A stretch of 64,000 bases of DNA from positions 62,001 through 126,000 of the forward strand of contig NZ_JARXLA010000004.1 of the NCBI RefSeq assembly GCF_029872155.1. Direction: 5' to 3'. This DNA is from Hyphomicrobium sp. D-2. Its GTDB lineage: Bacteria > Pseudomonadota > Alphaproteobacteria > Rhizobiales > Hyphomicrobiaceae. Below, piece by piece: positions 44,843 to 52,200 of this stretch (its first letter is position 1; every line of letters starts with the position of its first letter). Under the pieces are notes generated by a model. The model made no database searches and was not told where the DNA came from. It was given only the letters and a program-made list of their open reading frames with translations. The translations under genes and the position numbers were made by a program.

Positions 44843-45556
44843 TTATGTCGTCAGTGCGTCAGCGACGATCGGGTGCTGCAGCAGAGCTGATCCGGCCTGG
44901 TACGCCTCCGCGAGTGAAGCGGGCGGATAATTCGTCAGTTCGGCAACCGCACGGGCCGGTGCGGCCGACAATACGAAGATGCGGTCGGCGAGGCGGACGG
45001 CCTCGTTGACATCGTGCGTTACGAACAGCACCGCGACATTATCCTTTTTCGCAGCATCGCGTACGATCGTCTGCATCTCGCGCCGCAAACCGGCATCAAG
45101 GGCGCTGAATGGCTCATCCATCAGCACGAGTTGAGGCTTGATCGCAAGCGCACGCGCAAAAGCGACCCGTTGCGCCATGCCGCCGGAAAGTTCCCATGGC
45201 CGCTTGTCGAAATCAGCTTCGTTTATGCCGAACTGGCGCAACAACTGTGCAGCTTGTAAACGTCGGTGTTCGCGATCAACGCCAAGTGCTTTCAGCCCGA
45301 AGGCGGCGTTGTCGAGTGCGGTTGCCCAGGGCAGAAGCCTGGGCTCTTGAAACACGGAAGCGGTTCGGGTGAACGTATTGATGAGTTGACCGCCGGTTGG
45401 CTGAATCAGGCCGGCTGCGAGTCGCAGTGCGGTTGTCTTTCCGCAGCCAGAGCGACCGAGCAATACAGCCAGCTCACCGGGGTTGATGGTGAGATTGAGT
45501 TTGTCGATCGCTGGAGCGTCGCCGAAAGCGAAGCTGATGTCTGCGAAACGAAGCAT
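44843..45556 (-). CDS. ABC importer ATPase (nitrate/sulfonate/taurine family)
   Basis: The 237-residue ATPase has Walker A GRSGCGKTT, signature LSGGMAQRV, Walker B LVLMDEPFSALD and the switch His in FVTHDVNEAV. It fits the SsuB/TauB/NrtD group. The ATG at 45556 lies 2 bases after the permease stop. The longer frame to 45631 would overlap the permease needlessly. It energises the importer formed with the permease and binding protein encoded just upstream. The substrate is unknown. Confidence 0.92.
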   Translation of the reverse strand: MLRFADISFAFGDAPAIDKLNLTINPGELAVLLGRSGCGKTTALRLAAGLIQPTGGQLINTFTRTASVFQEPRLLPWATALDNAAFGLKALGVDREHRRLQAAQLLRQFGINEADFDKRPWELSGGMAQRVAFARALAIKPQLVLMDEPFSALDAGLRREMQTIVRDAAKKDNVAVLFVTHDVNEAVRLADRIFVLSAAPARAVAELTNYPPASLAEAYQAGSALLQHPIVADALTT

Positions 45557-45558
45557 GG

Positions 45559-46329
45559 TCAGCGCAGTTTCAAAGTGTTGAAGCGGGTATTCAAATAACG
45601 GCGGAATGGCATCAGAAGAAGGCCGTCGCAAACGAGAACGAGCGCTAGGATAACACTGATCCAGGCCATCATTTCAGGCATATCGAGATTGGCCCGCGCG
45701 GTCGCCAATTGTCCGCCCAGACCTGTGCCGCCGCCCAGCATTTCGGCCATGATCGCAACCTTCCACGCGTATGCGATCGTTGTCGCCAGTGCCGGCAGAA
45801 CCTGCGCCCAGACTTGGGGCAGGACAACGTCAACCGTGTGCTGCATTCGAGGAACGTTGAACGTGCTAGCCATTTCGTCCAGCAGTTTGTCGCGACCGCG
45901 CACGCCCTGCAGACAGGATGCGAAGATGATCGGGAATGTCGACATGACAACAGTAAACATTGGCTCGATGCTGCCGGGGCCGAACCAGAGAAGTGCGAGC
46001 ACGACCCAGACGATTGGCGGCGTTGCGAAGACCATCGTGGCCAACGGTGCTACGGCGTCGCCAACGGCGTCTACGTGACCAGCAAGCAGGCCAAGTCCGC
46101 ATCCGATTGCGGCTGCCAATAGCCAGCCCGCTAGTGCCTGCTGCCCCGTTGCAAGAACCGTAGATCCGACAATTCCGGATGCTGTAATATCGACGAGGGC
46201 GCGGAAGGTATCAGCCAGGGACGGCAAGATTAATGGGCCAGAAATGGCGTGAATCGTTTGCCAGAGCGCTGCGAACAGCACAATTCCGACCGCTGACCAG
46301 GCCCATTTTCTAACGCCCGGCCGCATCAC
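45559..46329 (-). CDS. ABC importer permease (SsuC/TauC family)
   Basis: A 256-residue inner-membrane permease with about six helices and the coupling-loop motif (EMASTFNVPRMQHTVDVVLPQVW region) characteristic of binding-protein-dependent transporters. The start overlaps the stop of the binding-protein gene. Its order behind the binding protein and before the ATPase makes a complete three-gene importer. Confidence 0.92.
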   Translation of the reverse strand: MMRPGVRKWAWSAVGIVLFAALWQTIHAISGPLILPSLADTFRALVDITASGIVGSTVLATGQQALAGWLLAAAIGCGLGLLAGHVDAVGDAVAPLATMVFATPPIVWVVLALLWFGPGSIEPMFTVVMSTFPIIFASCLQGVRGRDKLLDEMASTFNVPRMQHTVDVVLPQVWAQVLPALATTIAYAWKVAIMAEMLGGGTGLGGQLATARANLDMPEMMAWISVILALVLVCDGLLLMPFRRYLNTRFNTLKLR

Positions 46330-47315
46330 ATATCCAGATAGAAATCGTCAGTTGGCAGTTTGCCGCCGAGTGCGCGGGGCTCAAGCTCGCGTAGCGTCTG
46401 ATAGAAGTTTGTCAGTTCGCTCTTTGCGCTCCGGGCCGACACGATTTCGATCCGAGAATGATCGAGTGCTCCGATGAATGCGGCGGGTCGCATGCCGAGT
46501 ACGCGCGCCGCGAGTTCGCCAGCTTCAGCGCGGTTTTCGAAAGCCCAGGTTTTGGCGCGCGGCAATCCGTCGCGCAGGGCCGCGATCAGATCAGGCATTT
46601 CTGCCGGCAAGCTGGCATCAACCGCTAAGCCGACCATGGGGATGCGCTGACCACGATGAGCAAGCCATATTTGCTGCAGGTCGATTGCGCGCCGCAATGT
46701 GCGGCCCATGTTTTGCGCCATCAGGATTGAACCTGAAGCTGGCGGTTCAGAAAGCACCGCCGTCTCGGCCTTCCCGGCCGCAAGCATGTGCGCTGCTTCC
46801 ATGGGTGACTGCACGTAGGTGAGTATCAGGTCGGTATCCGGATCGAGCCCCTCCATCCTGAGCACGCTGCGAAAGACGAGATCGGGCATGTCGTTCTTGA
46901 AGAAGCTGAGCACGCGCTTCCCTTTGAGATCGGCAATCGCATTGATCGATGTATCGCCTGTAACGATCGACAAATGCCCCATGCCGAGCAGCGACATCAG
47001 TCGCACCGGCACGCCGAGGTTGAACAGCGTTGCCGGGATATGCGTGGGCGTAGCAAAGAGGCGTGTGCGTCCTGCAACGATCGCAGCGCGCAGTTCATCG
47101 GGGGAGCGCCAGGTACGCAGGCTGATGCCCGGAGCAACGCTGGCGAGATCGCCATTGTCGATTAGGCGCGCGAGCAGGATTGCCGCTGCGTTGTGTGGAA
47201 CCAGAACTTCCAGGCCGTTGTCTGGCCCGCCACCAGCAGCCGGCTGTCCGCCCAGAACGAGACCAGCTGCAGCTCCCGCTCCGCTAATGAGCATCGACCG
47301 TCGAGATAGTGACAA
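46326..47315 (-). CDS. ABC importer substrate-binding protein with Tat-type signal
   Basis: The 329-residue protein begins SLSRRSMLISGAG, a twin-arginine export signal, followed by an NMT1/SsuA/NrtA-like periplasmic binding fold (segments VPHNAAAILLARLID, ADLKGKRVLSFFKND and TAVLSEPPAS). The start is a TTG at 47315 preceded by GGAGAGG at 7 bases. The next ATG would delete the twin arginines. Such proteins bind small anions, thiamine-type pyrimidines or aromatic compounds; the ligand here is unknown. The operon is divergent from a Crp/Fnr regulator and probably controlled by it. Confidence 0.88.
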   Translation of the reverse strand: MSLSRRSMLISGAGAAAGLVLGGQPAAGGGPDNGLEVLVPHNAAAILLARLIDNGDLASVAPGISLRTWRSPDELRAAIVAGRTRLFATPTHIPATLFNLGVPVRLMSLLGMGHLSIVTGDTSINAIADLKGKRVLSFFKNDMPDLVFRSVLRMEGLDPDTDLILTYVQSPMEAAHMLAAGKAETAVLSEPPASGSILMAQNMGRTLRRAIDLQQIWLAHRGQRIPMVGLAVDASLPAEMPDLIAALRDGLPRAKTWAFENRAEAGELAARVLGMRPAAFIGALDHSRIEIVSARSAKSELTNFYQTLRELEPRALGGKLPTDDFYLDM

Positions 47316-47380
47316 AGCTTGACCTCTCCGGAAAAAACGGACGGAGGGTGGTGCTTACATTAATATATCGCAGCGCGCTA

Positions 47381-47394
47381 TATTGTATCCAATA
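47381..47394. promoter_or_regulatory. 14-base palindrome between the ABC importer and the Crp/Fnr gene
   Basis: TATTG-TATC-CAATA is a perfect 5-4-5 inverted repeat, the geometry of Crp/Fnr-family operators, located 66 bases from the importer start and 112 from the regulator start. The half-site is not the standard TTGAT of FNR. Just upstream, 47362-47380 holds a second, imperfect repeat ending in ATAT on both sides. The divergent Crp/Fnr regulator is the obvious candidate ligand. Confidence 0.55.
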
Positions 47395-47506
47395 CGACGG
47401 CGGTGGCCGCCCGTGCGAAGGATAGATTATGCCGGGCGCGCTTCGGCCGGTATGACAGCGGCCATCGCACGCACGGAGCTACGCGGTGCAATCGTGGATT
47501 TAAACT

Positions 47507-48142
47507 ATGCAGTCACATGACGCGATTGAGCGTTCCGCGCCGGATGGGTCGTTTCAGGATTGGATGCCGCAATCGATCCGCTCGGCAAGCAAGGTCCTGA
47601 CATTGCAGGCTGGCGATAACCTGTTCTGGCAGGGTAGCACGGCCATCGGCTTCTATGAGGTGCTGAGCGGGCGCATGCGTATGGGGCGGCCGACCATCAC
47701 CGGTCAGCATGTATCGCTGTACGTCGCGCATGCCGGCGATTTTCTTGCGGAGGCATCGCTGTTCTCGGATGTCTACCATTGCGATGCTACTGCGCTGGTT
47801 CCCTCCGAGGTGCGGCTTTATCCCAAAGGCGCAGTGCTGGCGGAATTTGACCGACGCGGTGATTTCGCTACGGCCTTCACCGCAATGATTTCCCGCAGCC
47901 TTATAGCAGTGAGGGTGCGCAACGAGCGGCTGATGCTGCATTCCGCGCGGGACCGCATCCGGCATTTTCTCATTCTCAAAGCCGACGACGACAGCACGGT
48001 TACGATCAGCGGGCCGCTGAAAGATCTTGCGACCGAGCTGGGCTTGTCGCACGAAGTTCTCTACCGGACGTTGGCGCGCATGGTAAGCGACGGCGAGATT
48101 GAACGCAGCGATAATGCAATCAGGCTGCTCAATCCAGCATAG
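47507..48142 (+). CDS. Crp/Fnr-family regulator
   Basis: A 211-residue regulator with an N-terminal beta-barrel (about 25-125: LQAGDNLFWQGSTAIGFYEV, GDFLAEASLFSD) and a C-terminal helix-turn-helix (LKDLATELGLSHEVLYRTLARM). The recognition helix SHEVLYR lacks the ETxSR motif of FNR, so its DNA site should differ, in line with the TATTG-N4-CAATA palindrome in front. No cysteine cluster for Fe-S is visible, and the ligand is unknown. It is divergent from the ABC importer and probably regulates it. Confidence 0.88.
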   Translation: MQSHDAIERSAPDGSFQDWMPQSIRSASKVLTLQAGDNLFWQGSTAIGFYEVLSGRMRMGRPTITGQHVSLYVAHAGDFLAEASLFSDVYHCDATALVPSEVRLYPKGAVLAEFDRRGDFATAFTAMISRSLIAVRVRNERLMLHSARDRIRHFLILKADDDSTVTISGPLKDLATELGLSHEVLYRTLARMVSDGEIERSDNAIRLLNPA

Positions 48143-48343
48143 CTAATAAGCGGCTCCCGACGCTGGATTTGTTGCAGTTCTGCACTCGCGCGACTTCTTA
48201 AATAAAAAAATTCCACCTTTCTGACGGTGGTATGATTGCAGTCATCACCCCCCTTGCCGGTCCCGTGCTAACGCAAACGCTATATCAAGTTGGATACAGC
48301 GATGGCGCCGTTTCCTGCGGATATGGTTTGTTGGGAGGCGGTA

Positions 48344-49252
48344 ATGCGTTTGTTTGCTTGCACGATGGCTTGTTTCTCGGGTGCCGATAGATCGCCGGGC
48401 TGCGACAGCCCTGCCGGCCATCGGAGTGGCACGCTGCGCCGCCTGAGTTTGCTGCTGCGCGCCACGGCATCCTATGCGGTCATCACAGCCCTCATCATCC
48501 CCACGCCCGCGCTTGCAGGGCCGGAGGGCGGCAATGTCGTCTCGGGTTCTGCCAGCATCACGCAGACGGGCCCTGTTACCGACATCACCCAGTCGAGCGC
48601 CAAGGCCATCATCAACTGGCAGGGCTTTTCGATTGCGCCATCAGAAACGGTCAACTTCCACCAGCCGGATGCATCGTCGGTTGTTCTTAATCGCGTCATC
48701 GGCAATGAGAGTTCGCTCATTCAGGGCGCACTGAATGCCAACGGTCAGGTGTTCATCGTCAACTCCAACGGCATTTTGTTCTCCGATACCGCAAACGTGA
48801 ACGTCGGCGGTCTCGTTGCTTCAACGCTCGACATCTCGAACGACGACTTCCTTGCGGGCAATTATACCTTTGCTGGCAATTCGACGGCATCGGTCGTCAA
48901 CAAGGGCCAGATCAGCGCGACGCAGGGTGGCTACATCTCGCTGATGGGCAACACGGTGTCGAACCAGGGCGTCATCACCGCGACGCTCGGCACAGTGGCG
49001 TTGGCCTCAGGCAAGAAGACCACGCTCAACTTTGGCGGCAACTCGCTGGTTGATGTCACGATCGATCAGGGCGTGCTGAACGCGCTGGTTGAGAACAGGC
49101 AGCTGATACGCGCCGACGGCGGCCGCGTAATCATGACAGCCCGTGCCGCTGATGCAATTCTCTCCGCGCAGGTGAACAACTCCGGCATCGTGCAGGCGCG
49201 CACCATGGCCGCGCTGACGGGTTTCTGGCAAGCTCGACGCATCGGCGCCTGA
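48344..49252 (+). CDS. TpsA N-terminal fragment as currently read (signal peptide plus TPS domain)
   Basis: If the base shift at 49222-49224 is real, translation ends at 49252 and yields a 302-residue exported protein. It would consist of the extended signal peptide and one complete TPS domain with the NPNG-type stretch replaced by NSNG, followed by 12 out-of-frame residues (FWQARRIGA at the end). Such a fragment could still be secreted by TpsB. If the shift is a sequencing error or is corrected by slippage, it is merely the N-terminus of the full adhesin. Confidence 0.7.
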   Translation: MRLFACTMACFSGADRSPGCDSPAGHRSGTLRRLSLLLRATASYAVITALIIPTPALAGPEGGNVVSGSASITQTGPVTDITQSSAKAIINWQGFSIAPSETVNFHQPDASSVVLNRVIGNESSLIQGALNANGQVFIVNSNGILFSDTANVNVGGLVASTLDISNDDFLAGNYTFAGNSTASVVNKGQISATQGGYISLMGNTVSNQGVITATLGTVALASGKKTTLNFGGNSLVDVTIDQGVLNALVENRQLIRADGGRVIMTARAADAILSAQVNNSGIVQARTMAALTGFWQARRIGA

Positions 49253-52200
49253 TGGCGGTGATGGCGGCTTCATTGAGACATCCGGCGACAAGGTTTCGAT
49301 CCAGAACGGCACCGTTATCACCACAAAATCAGCTGACGGCGCCGATGGGCTGTGGCTGATCGATCCCGATGGTTTCACCATTGGCAGCGATATTTCCGGC
49401 GCGACGCTGACGGATCAGCTTGCGAACACGAGCGTGACCATCGTGTCGACATCGGGCTCCGGCACCGACGGCAACATCCATGTCAACGAGGCGGTAAGCT
49501 GGTCGGCGAATACGCTGACGCTGGATGCCACGAACAACATCTTCGTCAATGCCGCCATGGAGGCGACCGATACGGCGAGCTTCTCCGCGCTGTACGGTTC
49601 GGGGACCAACGCTGACGGTACGCCGCACGGACTTTATACCGCGTTCGGCGGTGCAAGCGGCACGTTTGCCGGCAAGATTAATTTCTCCGGCACCGGAACG
49701 GTGACGCTGAACGGTGAGGGCTACACCGTCGTCAACAACCTCACCGAACTTGCCGCAATAGCCGACGATGTGACGGGCAATTATGTGCTCGGCAGCGATA
49801 TCGTCATGCGCGATGCCGAGCCGGCCTGGGCGATTGGCATCGGATCGCAAGCATCGCCTTTCTCCGGCAGCTTCAATGGTCTTGGCCACACGGTTCAGAT
49901 AGCGGCAGCGACACCCAGGACGCAGACCGATGGTTTGTTTGCGGCCACATCATCAACCGCTTCCATCAGCAATATCGGTGTGAAGGGCATCGTGCTTGCC
50001 TATCAGTACGGCGCCAAGATGCTGGGTGCGCTGGCCAATGTGAATGAAGGCGCAATCGTCAATGCGTTCTCCACTGCAACCGTATACGGCTATAGCGCTG
50101 GCGGTCTGGTTGGTTCTAACTCGGGACTGATTGCGAACAGCTATCAATCCGGTAACGCGCTCAATTCATACCCCAACACCGCAGCCACAGTGCCGACCAG
50201 CGTCGGTGGGCTCGTGGCGGTCAACAGCGGGACGATCAAAAACAGCTTTGTCCATCAAAGCACGGTCGGCAACGCGTCTGCCAACAATAACTCCGGCAAT
50301 GCGGGGCTGCATATTGGCGGTCTCGTCGGCACGAACACCGGTGTAATAGATAACAGTTACGCTGCGGCCAATGTCGTTACCGGAAACAACAATGAAGCAA
50401 CCGCCGGTGGCTTCGTCGGCTACAACTCCGGGACGATCACCAACGCGTATGCGGGCCAAAGCGGATACACTCTCCCTAATGACACCGTGGTGTCGTATGG
50501 CGCCGTAACGGCCCGTGAGAACGACATCTACGTCGGTGGCTTTGTTGGCGACAACGCCGGGCTGATTGAAAGCTCGTATGGAGCTGTGAAGGTTTCAGTC
50601 AATCAGCAGTCCACCGCGGCAACGTCATTCGGCGGGTTTGCTGGTCACAACAGCGGAACGGTCGCGAGCGTATACTACAATCAGGATATAACCGGACTGA
50701 GCGTGGACAAAGCCGGCGCGGTCGGGCTGGCCGGCAGCGCGGCAACCGACCTTGCCAATTACGTGGGCTTCAGCTCCGACTATTGGGCGTCGTCGGTTTC
50801 CGGCAATCCGTTGCTCGCCAAGATGCCGGTTTATGTGAGTGTGCCGCAAACGAGCACGCTCTCCTATGGCACTTCGGGCGCGGATATCATCGGCGCGCTA
50901 ACGGCATTCGGCCTGCAATGGACGGATACGCTTGGTGTGCTGCAGTACGATGTCAGCGATGCATCAATGCTGTCGTCGTCTGGCTATCTCAATGCCGGAG
51001 GCCACAATGCAGGCAGCGTCATCAACGCGGGTGCCTATTCCAACATCGTCGGTGCTGTCGCCATCGCGCCCAAGGCACTGACGCTGGCGGCCAACGGCAT
51101 CATTGCGGACAAGGTCTACGACGGCACCACAGGTGCATTCGTCGATGTCACGGCCGCCAACAATGGCTTGGTCGGTCTCGTCGGCAACGAGAGCATCGAT
51201 GTCATCTATTCCGATGCGACGTTTGCGGACAAGAACGTTGGCAACGGCAAGATCGTATCGCTCACCGTCACGCTGGGCGCTGGTTCCAACGGCGGTGATG
51301 CGAACAACTACGTGATTGCAGCCGGCGCCACGACCAAGGCCGCTGTCACGCCAGCGACGCTTTCGGCAACGTATGCGGTTGGTAACAAGGTCTATGACGG
51401 CACCACTGCCGCGACCGTAAGCCTAGCGTCGATTTCCGGCCTCTTCGGCGCCGACATTGTCGCGCTGGATGCGAGCGGACAATTTGCCGATGCAAATGCT
51501 GGAACCGGAAAGTCCGTAACCATCACCGCTGCGCTTCAAGGTCTTGATGCCGGCAACTACGTTCTGGCGCCGCCTTCCGCTGGTACGGGGGATATTACGC
51601 CGCGTGCGCTTCAGTTGGTGGCAACGCAGCCGAAGGGCGGTTCGCCGTTCATCGACGCCGCGATGATTGGCGTCTCCAATCTGGTTGCGGGCGACACGGT
51701 ATCGCTGTCGGGACGCGCTCTCATTGGCGGCACCGGCGTCGGCACATACGAGATGTCGCTCGGCACGCTGCAGACTTCAGGTAACGCCAACTACACGATG
51801 GATGGCGCCGCGGGCATCGCAGTTATCTATCAGGCCAATTTGCCTTTTGGCGGCGTCGTTGCGCACGGCAACGCGGGAATCTCGACGTCCGGAACCACGA
51901 TGACGGTGGCGCAGACGACGAATAGCGCCATCATCAACTGGCAGAGCTTTGACGTGGGGCAGGGCTATACGGTTGCGTTCGAGCAGCCGAATGCATCGGC
52001 GGCGACGTTGAACCGCGTGGTCGGCAATGAGGAAAGCGTCATTGCCGGTGCGATCACTGCGCCTGGCCACGTGTACATCGTCAATTCCGCTGGCGTTCTT
52101 TTCACCGGCTCGTCACAGGTGAATGTTGGTGCGCTGGTGGCGTCGACGCAAAACATTGCCGACACCGATTTCAAGGCTGGCATCTACACGTTCGGCGACA

